This document shows, piece by piece, positions 42,357 to 54,123 of a stretch of 64,000 bases of DNA (position 1 is the first letter of the stretch; each line of letters starts with the position of its first letter). The DNA comes from Flaccisagitta enflata (Eukaryota > Chaetognatha > Sagittoidea > Aphragmophora). The DNA is taken from NCBI GenBank assembly GCA_965153355.1, contig OZ231127.1, positions 77,004,001-77,068,000 of the forward strand, given 5' to 3'. The notes under the pieces are model-generated. The model was not told the DNA's origin. It saw only the letters and a list, made by a program, of their open reading frames with translations, and did not search any database. The translations under genes and the position numbers were made by a program.

Positions 42357-42769
42357 ACACGCACGTTGAATACAACATGAAGATTACGGAAGAGGTATAG
42401 CACCCCCCCTTGCAGCTTATGTTGCCATAGCCACATGGTCATGTATAGTATCATTCAATAGGTTATCTCAATACAATTTACGCCACCGAGGCGAATTTCG
42501 AATTTCACCTCTGTTCAAGAGATATTCACTCCAAAAAGTGGATTTTTTGGCTTTTCAAGGGGGTGTATGCCGCTAATGTTTGGGGTAGAATTTCTCAAAA
42601 GCGGGAGCGAAATTAAAAAATCGCCTCGGTGGCGTAAATTGTACTGTGACAAACTACAGAATGATACTCCATATGATCCTATGGAAGTTTTGTCCTAAGC
42701 TGTAGGTAGGGGTGCTAACTGTTTTTTTGCGGTTTTTGCAATCTTCACGTTGTATTACGCGTGAAAGTG
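42357..42769. mobile_element. Foldback MITE inserted in minisatellite (413 bp)
   Basis: Inverted ends ACACGCACGTTGAATACAAC and inverse CACTTTCACGCGTAATACAA, continuing through GTGAAGATT. Inner arms are AATTTACGCCACCGAGGCGA and its inverse. A TAC flanks both sides (42354-42356, 42770-42772); removing the element and one TAC restores a perfect 19-bp unit. Confidence 0.82.
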
Positions 42770-43000
42770 TACTGTCATCATCTTCAACTACTGTCATCAT
42801 CTTCAACTACTGTCATCATCTTCAACTACTGTCATCATCTTCAACTACTGTCATCATCTTCAACTACTGTCATCATCTTCAACTACTGTTATCATCTTCA
42901 ACTACTGTTATCATCTTCAACAACTGTTATCATCTTCAACAACTGTTATCATCTTCAACTACTGTCATCATCCTCAACTACTGTCATCATCTTCGACTAC
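42770..43000 (+). repeat. 19-bp minisatellite, right part
   Basis: Same unit as 42095-42356, about 12 units. Confidence 0.9.
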
Positions 43001-43217
43001 TTAATATTTTTTTTTTAGAATTTTTTGAAAATTTTTTTTGAAAATTTTTATGAAAAAATTACAATTTTATTTTGAAAAAATTTTTTTAAAAATTCTAGAA
43101 ATTTTTTTTTTTTGAAAATTTTTTAAAGATTTTTTTTGTATATATTTTTTGTCATCATTAAAATTATACTGAATATTTTTTTTCTTGAAATTGCAGTCTT
43201 GTCGTGTATCTCATCGA

Positions 43218-43284
43218 GTTGCGTTTACGCAACGAGAAAGCTTCAAAAATTACAGTCCCCAGTCGGGGACTGTAATTTAAGCTT
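43218..43284 (+). repeat. Double hairpin, copy 2
   Basis: Stem GTTGCG, loop TTTA, stem CGCAAC (43218-43233), then the long AAGCTT...ACAGTCCCC stem. Compared with copy 1 a C-G pair has become T-A and a G-T has become G-C, so pairing is preserved. Confidence 0.8.
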
Positions 43285-43299
43285 TTTTTTTTAGTTTCA

Positions 43300-43775
43300 A
43301 AGCTTGAATCAGGGGCTGGAGGCTGGCATATGAGCTTGCAGCTGGGATTTGAGCCTTTGGGCTGGGAATAGAGCCTCAAGCTGATATTTGAGCTTCAAGG
43401 CTGGGATTTGAGCCTTGAGGCTAGAATTTGGGCCTCAAGACCACAATTTGGGCCTCAAGGCTGGGATTTGAGCCTGGAGACTGGGATTTGAGCCTGGTGA
43501 CTGGGATTTGAGCCTGATGACTGGGATTTGAGTCTGATGACTGGGATTTGAGCTTTGAGGCTTGGGTTTGAGCCATGAGGCTGGGATTTGAGCCTCACGG
43601 CTGAGATTTGAGCCTTGAGGCTGGATTTGAGCCTCAAGGCTGGATTTGAGCTTTGAGGCTGGGATTTGAGCTTTGAGGCTGGGATTTGAGCTTTGAGGCT
43701 GGGATTTGAGCTTTAGGGCTGGGATTTGGGCCTCAAGGCTAGGATTTGGGCCTTGAAACTAGAATTTGGGACTCA
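43300..43775. repeat. About 20-bp minisatellite
   Basis: Unit GGCTGGGATTTGAGCCTTGA with many variants, about 23 units, ending in a long G run (43779-43792). Confidence 0.88.
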
Positions 43776-44227
43776 ACGGGGGGGGGGGGGGGACGTAGAA
43801 GGAGAAGGAGGATAAATTTCTCCTGTGTGAAAGCATAGGTCATCGGCCCCTTCGGGGCCGCTGCCCAAAAAGGAAGGAGGAAAAAAGAGAAAAAAAAGAA
43901 AACTTGGGGAAAATAGCTTTTGGCAGTAAAAAATTATAAAACAATTTAACACCCAGTTTTAGTGGTTTATGGGGAAGAAAAACATTGATTTGGTAATGCG
44001 ACACGATTCGTCTCAGGGAAGAAAATCAAAGGCAGGGGGGGGGGGAAATCAAAGATTATGGAATTATGTACACCCTGCTCTCATGTGGTAGCTAGAGACT
44101 CAAGGGGCGCCGCATTTTGTGTTCTTGGTTTCTTAGCGACGTTGCTTTCGCCGCCGGCGTCGCTACTACGCCGGTCACTTTAAACGGAGACTCACGGAGA
44201 CGCCGGTCTTTCTAGATCTCGAAACAT

Positions 44228-44345
44228 CAAGGCCAGGTAGGCCAATAAGGTGCGACGTGTGGATCGTCGAACGAATGCGTTATCGGACAGACAGACAGAC
44301 AGACCGACGAAAAAAGCCAGTTATAAGGGTGCTTTGTCTCACCTA
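44228..44345 (+). repeat. Hairpin-family repeat, GGTGC subfamily copy 2
   Basis: ATCAAGGCCAGGTAGGCCAA, GTGCGACGTGTGGATCGTCG, an ACAG block and CCAGTTATAAG. The terminal stem is imperfect (GGGTGC...TCACCT). Confidence 0.65.
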
Positions 44346-44679
44346 AAAACGTTGGTAAACACGAAAGTTTCTGTCTGACCATATTTGACGCGGAAGAATT
44401 GGCGTATTGGTTGCTTCTTCTGTAGGTAGTACGTGTTACTTTATGCTTCAGGCTTATCGAAACGGTTTCCAGAGCAGATGTAGTGAGTAGGTGATTTGAG
44501 GTGGATTTGGTTGTTTGTTGATAGGCTGGAGTAAAATGCTTGATGCAAAATAGTATTGAGTCAGTTTTGTTCTCATAGTTTTCATAGTTGACAGACATGT
44601 ATTGAGCTGCGTTAGCACACCTACAGTGTGTTTCATGCCAAATTAAATGTAGGAGAACAATGCTTTTCTGTTTTAAAGA

Positions 44680-44765
44680 ATAAAAAAATAAAATAAAAAA
44701 AAAATAAAATAAAAAAAAAATAAAATAAAAAAATAAAATAAAAAAAAAATAAAATAAAAAAAAAC
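44680..44765. repeat. (AAAAT)n-like A-rich tract
   Basis: AATAAAATAAAAAAA units over about 85 bp. Confidence 0.9.
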
Positions 44766-45788
44766 TTTATAGAGCAATTGAGCTTCATTTTTTTGTGTGA
44801 AAATTTCATTGAAATAGTTTAACTATAATATCAGGATGAAGAAAAATAAGTATTAACAGTTCAATTAAAATTAAATCTTTTTTAAACTTGAAATTTTTTT
44901 TTAAACTAAGTCTCATTTTTAAACGGCTTGAGCAACAGCTGCCAGATTGATTAAAGAAAATTTGATAAGCTAGACCAATCAGGCACCTGTAACTCAAGTT
45001 TATTAGAACGTGGTTTTCTTGTATCTAGTTTGGTATGAAACACCCTGTAAAACCATGATTTTTATGCATGAACAAGTATTATCTTTGTTGTTTTAGTTGT
45101 CTTTGTTGTCGTAGATATTTCTGCATATATTGTCCGTATTGAGAATGATAATTTCACTGACTAGAGAGAAATCGAGTCTGATCCTAAGTCGTTTTGCGCA
45201 CTGTGCGCCGTCTCTCTATAGCCACCGAAAGCAACTGTTTATGGAGGCATTTTGTTTTCGATCGGCTTTTTTATGTCGGCGGCCGACCTGCGTTAGCGCC
45301 GTTTCCGACTTCTGGCCTTCCTCTTCGGCCGCGGAGAAGTGAACCGAATGGGATAGAAGGTAAGGTCACTTTTAGTTTTTAAGCCGGAGAAAGGAGGTAT
45401 AAGGTCAGTTTTTGTTTCATGTCCACTTGTATTGATGGCAATGTATTAATGGTAATTCAGAGCGTTTTGGTATCATAATACATACGTATGAGGGCGGTGA
45501 TTGCAGTGTTGGGAACCTGATGCATGACTGTCATGTCTTTTGACATATTAGGCGGAGACATATACAGACATCAATACTTTGACAAGGGGGAAATTTCGTA
45601 CAAAGGTTTATTGGAAGAATTCTACTCTTCATCATGTGTTCAAACAGATTATCAACTATTACCCAAAGGATTTTGTCATTTTTTTCATATTCTGACGTCA
45701 TAAAAAATTGATCGCAAAGGCCTTTGTTTTTCATTGAAAAACTTGATTTCCCATAAAGATCAATCAAAATAGATTGATAAAAAAGATC
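44766..45788. other. No gene recognised
   Basis: Includes a GC-richer patch at 45190-45360 with CGGCGGCCGACC and a GT-type donor (AGAAGGTAAG) that could be a non-coding first exon; not supported further. Confidence 0.35.
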
Positions 45789-47693
45789 ATGTGGTGTCTC
45801 TCCCACTTCCTCTCCCACCCCCTATCAACTCTATCTGCCTTTTTCTTCTTCACCACCTTCTCCTCCTCCTCCTCCTCTGGGGGTCTAACCCATGGGAGTG
45901 GAATGCCTAAAACACAGAGAAATCAATGGACCCTATCAAGGCCTGTCTGTGCTGAGGTACACAATGCAGTCCAAGAGTTGACAGCAACTATATTGAGAAC
46001 TGGAGAGCAGAACAAAGATTTTGGTCCTTCCAGAGTTGCATGTGATTGGAAGGATACAAACATTGTTCGAGATTTTTTTCAAGAAAGAAACCCCTTTAAA
46101 TATGGATCAGTATTGTGTAATAAAGCTAATGGAGTTCATGCCCAAGCAACTGTCAATGTTGATGATGCAGAAATTGTAGGCAACAATATCATTTACCGAA
46201 AGGTTGGTGAGAAGGTGGATGGAATCTCCTTCCGGCAAAAAGAGCGAGCAGTCACACTTGCAACAAAATCCTCTGTAATGATAAATGGTGAAGGAGTCCA
46301 ATTCGATCCTTAAGTCCTCTTTCAAAGGTTAGCATTGGCAGGACATGGACATATTGATGATGCTTTTGACTATGGACTCTGCGTATTTCCACCAGCCTTA
46401 GCTGAATCTCCAGACTTGCTGCATGAACCTCAGAAAGCCAATTTTGCAGATGCAATTTGGGCTAACATCCCAAACAAAGATGTTCAAATTCCAAAGCCAG
46501 CACAATATGTAATAGATGGTGGAGCTCTCTTGCATTGCATACCATGGACATGTGGAGAAACCTTTGATCATACCTTGAAAAGTTACACTGGGTATGTTCG
46601 CAAGAGATATGGCAAAGCAGTTGTTGTTTTTGATGGATATTGTTCTGCTTCAACAAAAGATATGGTTCACAGAAGAAGAGCTAAGGGAAAACTAGGACCT
46701 ACAGTGTCGTTTACCAAAGAAATGTGTTTAACTGTTGCAAAAGATATTTTCCTCAGCAATCCCATGAACAAGCTGCACTTTCTTAAACAGTTTGGTGATG
46801 ATCTACAGGCTACAGGTTGCCAAATTTTCTATGCATCATCAGATGCTGATATTTTGATTGCCCAAAAAACAATTGAATCAGCTATTGCACAAGATACAGT
46901 ACTTGTTGGAGATGACACAGACCTGATTGTCCTCTTGTTGTATCACTCAAATCCAATTGGAAAAGGCCTCTTTTTTGCCCCTGAACCAAAAAAGAATGCA
47001 AAACAAAGAGTTTGGGACCTAAAGCAAGCAAAGAGGGACATCGGACTGTGTGTCTGCAAAAATATTCTTTTTCTACATGTACTTCTTGGCTGTGATACCA
47101 CTTCAAGGCTTTTCCGCATAGGCAAGGCTGCTTTATTGAAAAAATTTAAGACAAACACTGTTTTGCAGCAATCAGCAATAGTTTTTGATGATGAGTCAGT
47201 CGCACCTGAGGAAATTGCTGTAGCAGGTGAAAAGGCATTGGTGGAAATGTATAATGGGAAAAAGAATAAGTCTCTGAATGTGCTGAGAAAAAAGAAATAC
47301 TGTTAAAAGGTTGCTAAAAAAATCTTCAGAGTCAAGGGAAAAAGCCTTCCCCCTACCACAGTGGCTTCAAAATTTCACAGTTACAGAGTGTATCTACAAA
47401 TTTATCAATGGAAAAATCCTCATTGCAATTTACAGGAAGAATCATGGGGTTGGAAGCTCACAGATTCAGGATACTCCCCTGTATTAACAGATCTTCCACC
47501 TTCCCCGCCTGAACTGCTTAAAGTCATTCGATGTGATTGCACCACAGATTGCACTTCTGCAAGATGTACTTGCCGCAAAAATGGTCTGAAATGCACACTT
47601 GCCTGTGGTCATTGTCAAGGCACTTCATGTACAAATGGAAGTATAGTGGATATGGCAGAAGAAGATTCTGATGAAGCTGATGATCAAGACTGA
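45789..47693 (+). pseudogene. Transposon-type nuclease/CXC gene with two in-frame stops
   Basis: One reading frame runs through three blocks separated only by TAA at 46311-46313 and TAA at 47304-47306. Block 1 contains GGLTHGSGMPKTQ and DFGPSRVACDWKD. Block 2 contains YVIDGGALLH, VVVFDGY, YASSDADILIA, VGDDTDLIVLLLYH and LLGCDTTSRLFRIGK: acidic motifs and a 'GCDxxxxxxxIGK' loop as in FEN1/XPG- and PIN-type nucleases. Block 3 ends in a cysteine-rich module (CDCTTDCTSARCTCRKNG) of tesmin/TSO1 CXC type. Proteins of this layout are multicopy in many invertebrate genomes and behave like mobile-element genes (general knowledge; exact superfamily not known to me). The N terminus is probably missing, since residues before GGLTHG come from a TCC repeat. 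It is intronless. The frame is otherwise intact, so decay looks recent. Confidence 0.72.
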
Positions 47694-47755
47694 AGCTTTC
47701 TTTAATCCAAAAACTGAAAATCAAGAATTGGGGTGTATGGGTGTCAATGTTTGAT

Positions 47756-48025
47756 TTTGAGTGTTGATATCGAGGCCCAATTAAAATAAGACCAACGGGT
47801 GGAGCAGCCTACCTCATAGGGTTGTGTGGAAATGTGCTGCATGGATTGGAAGATGATTAAGGAAGAATCTTCCCTCAAATAAAATCTGAAGCACTGACAA
47901 TCAACATATGAGGACATCAACATATGATTTGAGTGTTGATATTTTGGCCAGATGAAATAAAGACCAGTGTTAATCCAGCATACCACATAGGGTAATTTGG
48001 AAATGTGTTGCATGAACACACAGAA
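47756..48025 (+). repeat. Two diverged repeats after the nuclease/CXC pseudogene
   Basis: TGAGTGTTGATAT, then AGACCA, CATAGGGT and GGAAATGTGCTGCATG occur at 47757-47843 and again at 47931-48016, about 174 bp apart. Confidence 0.7.
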
Positions 48026-48628
48026 TAAAAGATGGATCAATCACAAGGGGTTGGATGCTTTTGCTCATATCACCCATCTGCAACAATGCTGTGACCCAGT
48101 GTCACTTGTTTTTGAAAATCTTTTGTTTAGTCAAGTGCTATGCAACTACACCTTGCTTTGTCAGTCCGTTGGTTGGTCCATCCATCCGTGGTGAAGTGAT
48201 ATGTAAATTCAATGTAATACAATCATTTCTACTAACCTTTTAAAAAAAATAAGATAGATATGAGTGTAACTTGACCACATCATGTTTTTTCCTTAATCAA
48301 AGATATGAAATTTTCGCGTTTCTTTTAAGTATGAACATCCTAAAATTACCTTGAAAATCTTTGGGTAATAGTTGTTTTTCTCAAAATATATGTTCTAAGG
48401 ATGGGAGAAATGCCTTCAAACGTTTGTACGGAATTTCCCCCATGTGGTTCTTTACATATCTGTGCCTATATGGAATTTTCGAGTACCAGACTCGCGTCTC
48501 GCCGGACTGAATTGATCCACAAGTGACGGCTTTTTTTTTTGTCGCTGGCTAAGCGACTCTTTATGGGGCTGTGTCCCTTGGAAGGTCGGGAACGCGAAAC
48601 ATTGGATGATGCGAAATAGACTGATATA

Positions 48629-48786
48629 CAGTAGGACCCCGCCTCATAGGTCCCACTGGGACTGAAGATTATTCACTTTTATCTCAGGTTCACTTTTAAA
48701 GAGAGATGTGAAATCACATTAAAAGCTGTCAACCTTTTTTAAAGGGAAACCTTTAAAAGCGGGTCTGTTATTGCGGGATTCCACTG
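48629..48786. mobile_element. pogo/Tigger-like MITE (158 bp)
   Basis: Ends CAGTAGGACCCCGCC and inverse CAGTGGAATCCCGCA, flanked by TA on both sides (48627-48628, 48787-48788). TA duplication and CAGTNGNACCCCG ends fit the pogo/Tigger group. Confidence 0.7.
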
Positions 48787-49183
48787 TACTGATTTCTGAG
48801 TCTTACTGCCCCTTCCAAACCACATTACAGCCCCACCCACCCACATAATGCCCCTACCCACCGACCAGTGTCTGCCTTCTTTTATTTGGTAGAATCCGCA
48901 TGTGTGTTTAAAAGGTTCAATCTTGTTATTCTTTGTGTTTTAATGGAGCTGTCCGTCTAAACTTGTCCTTGTCCGTACGTGCGTTTGTAAGTGTATCATT
49001 GATATGGAAACGACTTGGTTTTTGTCATGAACAGTTGGCGCAAGTGGAAGTTATTCCACATTCCCGCGCCTGTCCTACCTAGAGAGAGAGAGAGAGTGTG
49101 TGTGTGTGTGTGTGTGAGTTCGGTTGTTATAGTGCATAAATCGTCGGTTAGACACTCCGTCTGGCCGGAAAGCTTCTTGGAAA

Positions 49184-49220
<37 letters not shown>

Positions 49221-49868
49221 GTAAGAGGGAGGGATGAATTGACAGCGGAGAAGTAGTGAGTAAAAGGCAGAATGTGATTGAAAGTGTGATACGTAGTTCA
49301 AGTAAGGGGAAAAGGACTAGAATGAGTTAAAGTGAGGGTGTAAATTGGAGGGGAGAGGGAGGGAGAGTGAAAACGTAAACGTAAGCTCCGAGCCATTGCC
49401 GATTTCCGGCCGAGGGAAAAAGAAAAGCCATTGGCCGGCGCCCCGCGTGGAACAAAACGCCTTTTTATCGGCGTTTTTGGTCGGGCGGCTGTCGGAAGTT
49501 GCCGGAAGCTGCCGGTAAGACCGCGACCCCGATTTGCCCATTTAAGGAGTTGAAATCAGCGTGTCTATGGCTACACAATGGCCGCGATACGACAATTCCA
49601 CCCAAATAAGGCAATTCCGAGTGAAATAGCCAAATCCCGACTTGGCTCGAAACGACCGCAATTCCAACAACTTTTGTGTACAACCGTATTGTTTTTGTTA
49701 TCGTTTTCAGTTGCGATTTCTCCTGGCGGCCTGCTTAACCGGTCTCGCGTTTACCTCTCAAGGGGTTGGTGTCTATCTGCCTCTGTCTGTCTTTTTTTTT
49801 TCTGTCTATGCATTTGTCGTGTTTGTGAAATTAAGTGTCCGTCCATTTTTATTTCTTCCTTTCACTTT
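48787..49868. other. No gene recognised; GA runs and GC-rich patch
   Basis: GA repeats at 49081-49095 and 49185-49216 with a short TG run between. A GC-rich patch at 49380-49540 lacks a convincing ORF. Confidence 0.4.
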
Positions 49869-49869
49869 T

Positions 49870-50003
<134 letters not shown>

Positions 50004-50400
50004 TCCCCTTTTTTCTTTTCTTCCTTTCTTTCTGCTGCTTTTTGCTCTATGTGAATTCGCTTATCTTTCACAAGTTTCTCTCCTCCTACCACTTACATTT
50101 CCTCATGTCTGTCTTTATCCGTATCTGGATGACTCCGTTTGGATGCCGTTTTTCTGAACAGTTTACACTCGTTTGTATTTTCAAGTAAAGCAAGGACGTA
50201 TTAAGGGGACTGTCTTGGCAGCTAGCCATGATAAATTTTGCCGAGTAAGTCAAAGATACACAGATAAATAACCAGACAATGTGGGAATGAAGGGCGGTTT
50301 CTCCAACGGATCTTAAGGGATATACATGATGCAGTCAATATTATAAAAACAAAAGAGATTATTTCGGGAAAAGAAAACAATTTTCAAATTTACCCTGATG

Positions 50401-51458
50401 CTGGGCCGGAACAACCTATAGGCACAATAGGCACTGCCTAGGGCCCCGCGCCTAAGGGGGGCCCCGCGCCTCAGGGGGGAAGGAGAAAAAGAGGGAGAAT
50501 GAAAAAAGGGGAAGAAAAGAGGGAAGAAAAGAAAAAGACAAAGAAAAAGAAGAAAGGAAAAGAAGAAAGGAATAGGAAAAGGAAACAGAGGAAAGCAATG
50601 AAATTTTTTTTCTCTAGAGAAATCTGCACTCATTGCTACTTTGTTTTCTCTCAAAACAAGGCGCCAACACCTTTAAGTTGCGTGCAAGACATAAACAACT
50701 GAATTTTCCAGACTCCTTATTATATCTTTTTAGACAACATGACTGAATAGGGAGAAATATATGAAATCAAAAAAATGACCAGCAGACTTAAACAAGCAGA
50801 CTTAAACCAGTAGACTTAAACCAGCAGACTTAAACAGCAGACTTAAACCAGCAGACTTTAACCAGCAGACATAATTCCGCAGGCTTAAACCAGCAGACTT
50901 AAACCAGCAGACTTTAACCAGTAGACTTTAACCAGCATACTTAAACCAGCAGACTTTAACCAGCAGACTTTTACCAGCATACTTAAACCAGCAGACTTAA
51001 ACCAGCAGACCAAAAAACAAAAAAACAACAAAAAACCAATAAAACAAAAACCAAAAAAACAAAAAACAAAAAAACAAAAACAAAAAAAAAAAAAAAAAAA
51101 AAAACAAAAAACAAAAAACCAAACCTAAAATGACTTAAAACAACTTTAAATGCCCAAAAACGACACAAATGACTTAAATGAACAAAGTGATGTAAATGAT
51201 CAAAAGTAACCGACCGACTGACAGACCGACCGACGGACCGACCAACCGACTGACGGAGCCGGTTGTAGAGTTTAATGTTTTTGCATTGGGTGTTAGAATT
51301 CTTGATCAAACAGCTATGGCTTTATCTTAATTACATAAGGCAATACAAATATTTTGCCTCAATCATATGTTTGCTTCAACCTTGCAACATGTTGCATCTA
51401 GTGGGGGGCCCCGCTACCTTAAGTGCCTAGGGCCCCGCACAAGGTTGTTCCGGCCCAG
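50401..51458 (-). mobile_element. hAT-like non-autonomous element, copy 4 (1058 bp)
   Basis: The same CTGGGCC-type element as 7290-8379 in reverse orientation, with exact 8-bp duplication CCCTGATG (50393-50400 and 51459-51466). It lacks a short piece of the CT-rich end. It is the only copy outside the laminin gene. Confidence 0.92.
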
Positions 51459-51466
51459 CCCTGATG

Positions 51467-52969
51467 ATCGTTACTGACGGGTCCTTATAAGCGAGTACTG
51501 CCGTTCTTTTAGTATAAATCAATCAATCAATCAATCAATCAAGCCTTTTCCATTGATTAGTTTAAGGAGTGAATGTCATTATGTAGCGTTACCAATAAAT
51601 ATTAGTAATGATGTTAGGGCATGTTCAAGTTGTGTCAAAAAACAATCCAGGGTAAAATATGTTTTTTTGTTTTTGTTTAGACGAAAAAATGTTTTTGTAA
51701 ACCACGGGTTAAGTTAAAAACATTTTTTTCTCGACAAGTGTCATGCTAGAGTCTATTACCATACATATACAGCAGAGAATCATTCAGAAGTGCGGAATAA
51801 CCAAGTTTCACTGTAGAAGCATCAAGATAGAAATGAAGCTGTAAAAAGCAAGATTCATACACACTCTGTATACGGCATAAGTTTCAGTCCACTAGAAAGA
51901 GCCGTCTAGGAATAAATGACATCTGAAGTTTACGTGGTTTTGACTATGGCGGATCGTGTAACAGTTCTCAAATAGTAATGAACTCCTTCATATCGACTAA
52001 AGGCCGAGTCACAATGTTTGTAAACAAAAAGTCTCCATGGAGATCACTGACGCTTTGGTAGATTTTGTCAATAGGTCTTTTGCTCTGCATGCGCAGATGC
52101 ATTTTTTTTGGTTCATTTATTTTTTTTCCTCATGATAATGATTACGATTTTTTTCTCATTTTTTTTATTCCAACAAAGCGTTCTCCTGGAAGGCATATGT
52201 GATCAAGCAGTACCAACAAAACTCATGAATGCAGTAAATGCCCGACCTCCGCAAATTCCACATCTGATAAGTTAACGAAAAAGATGAACGCCGATTGCAT
52301 GGGCACCAACAAAGTATGACCACGGACAGTAAATTCGGACACCCAGTCTATTCTTTCATGGTTGACGTTGCTAGCTCATTTTTAGTTGTGGACACGCAAT
52401 TCTAAGAGGCCTTGTCCTTCCGTCCGTCGGTCCGTCTATTAGTCCGTCACGCTCGATCCACAACGATATTGTGACCCCGTGTCACTTGTCTCTCGGCCAG
52501 CAAACATTGATCGCGAAGTTAGATTACGTACTATGTAATACGTAATATGTCGTAATACGTGCTTCCTATCACCCCTCACTTTCCTCTATGTTCGAAAGGA
52601 ATAACAAAGGACACCGAGGCTTCAACTACTTGTCAACGATAACCTCCAAACTTCCGTATCTGCCGCTTCAAATTGTGGACAAACCACTTCAGCCACATTC
52701 ACGAAACATCGCGTGCAAGTAATCAAGTGAACTCTTAATCCACTCGACACCTTTAAATCAGCTGTTAGTGTTTGCTTTGTGTGCTTGTTTGTATCCATGC
52801 GAGTGTGTTTTTATCTGAATGTGGGTGTCTTTGTTTCTGTTTGAGTGTTTGTATTCATGCATATGTGTACTTTTGGTTAATCGTAACTCTGTATTCTCAC
52901 CTGTCTCTGACTGTTCTTGCATATGTGAGTGTCAGTATCTAAATGCCCGCACCCATAGGTTTTATCAGC
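51467..52969. other. No gene recognised; hairpin-family fragment inside
   Basis: A (TCAA)n run at 51517-51541. At about 52379-52500 a hairpin-family fragment (TTTAGTTGTGGACACGCAAT, then CCGTCCGTCGGTCCGTC), minus orientation, has a degraded stem. Confidence 0.5.
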
Positions 52970-53069
<100 letters not shown>

Positions 53070-53304
53070 TGCATTTTTTATAGACTGTATTGGATGTACC
53101 AGAATTCCGCCAATAAACTTTACAGCGGGATTTAACCGTCGTACAAGTGACCTTTGAACAACATCAACGATTGCAGTTGACCTCATGGAGACCATTTCCA
53201 AGTGAACAACCCTTTGACAACGCCACCGGCATCAATTCTTCTTTGGGTATGCGGCGACTCCAACAATTGGGACGACGACAATGCGCTTACTCTTTCTGTG
53301 GACT

Positions 53305-53898
53305 GGTACAGACGTACAGTACAATGGGAGCAATGACGACCTAGACTGGAGGATAGATTCTAAGTATCTTAGTCTTATTTGTATTATATGATATTTTAGA
53401 TCTAGGCTAATTAAACATTGCTCTATTGAGTGGATGTATTTGCGTCTCTTAAACTTCAAGTTGTGACTTGACTTCATCAAAACTTTGTTTTTCAAAGTTT
53501 TAACGTAATTCATTAAATCATGCGAAAAATTTTATACTATCTTAGAAAAAAAATCAGCTCAATCGGATCATTTTTACAGGTTTTATGGCTATCTTTGTAA
53601 AACAAAATTTATGCAAAAATCTGTAAATATGGTCCAATTGAACTGATTTTTTCTTCTAAACTATATAAAATTTTTTTCCTGATCTATTAAGATACGTTAA
53701 AAGTTTAAAAAATGAAATGTTGATAAGGTCAAGTCGCAAGTTAAAGTTATAAAGTATGAGAGATACAAACATTTTAACCCAATAAAGCAACCTTTAAGTA
53801 ACTTAGATCTCAAATATTTCATAATACAAATGAAATTAAGACACCTGAAATCTATCCTCCAGTCTAGGTCGTCATTGCTCCCATCGTACTGTACAACG

Positions 53899-53905
<7 letters not shown>
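53305..53905. mobile_element. Foldback MITE of about 600 bp
   Basis: GTACAGTACAATGGGAGCAA...GACCTAGACTGGAGGATAG on the left is repeated inversely at about 53845-53900. Pairing continues inward through AATACAAAT/AAGAC segments and an AT-rich core. No ORF. Confidence 0.75.
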
Positions 53906-53941
<36 letters not shown>

Positions 53942-54123
53942 GAGAGTGAGAGTGAGAGAGAGAGAGAGAGATGTAATTGTAACCTGGCCAATGAAGATCT
54001 ATAGATAAACACAAACCCATGCGTCCTGTCTGTCTGTGTGTATTGATTTTGGCACTAGGCTTGGACTGCACAAACAGAGAGATTACGTAATAGACATTCC
54101 CGTTGTTTCAAAACTTCCAGCAC

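Larger units (their letters stand above)
38088..44077 (+). mobile_element. Possible 6-kb composite element with MITE-like ends
   Basis: The left end CAGGCCTGTATATTGTTCCG and the right end (inverse CAGGGTGTACATAATTCCAT, preceded by a G-run and AAATCAAAG) match the two ends of the 316-bp MITE at 34844. Flanks CTTTCATG (38080-38087) and CTCTCATG (44078-44085) agree at 7 of 8 bases. No transposase is seen inside; the interior is packed with repeats. It could also be two unrelated insertions. Confidence 0.5.

Noticed and set aside
42095-43000. CRISPR-like look of regularly repeated 19-bp units (also the 14-bp and 18-bp arrays)
   Set aside because: Units are contiguous without unique spacers, and the genome is eukaryotic. 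They are minisatellites.
46311-47306. Reassigned TAA codon in this genome
   Set aside because: The charged-protein gene ends normally in TAA, and laminin and the homeobox gene have no internal TAA. Local decay of one element is simpler.
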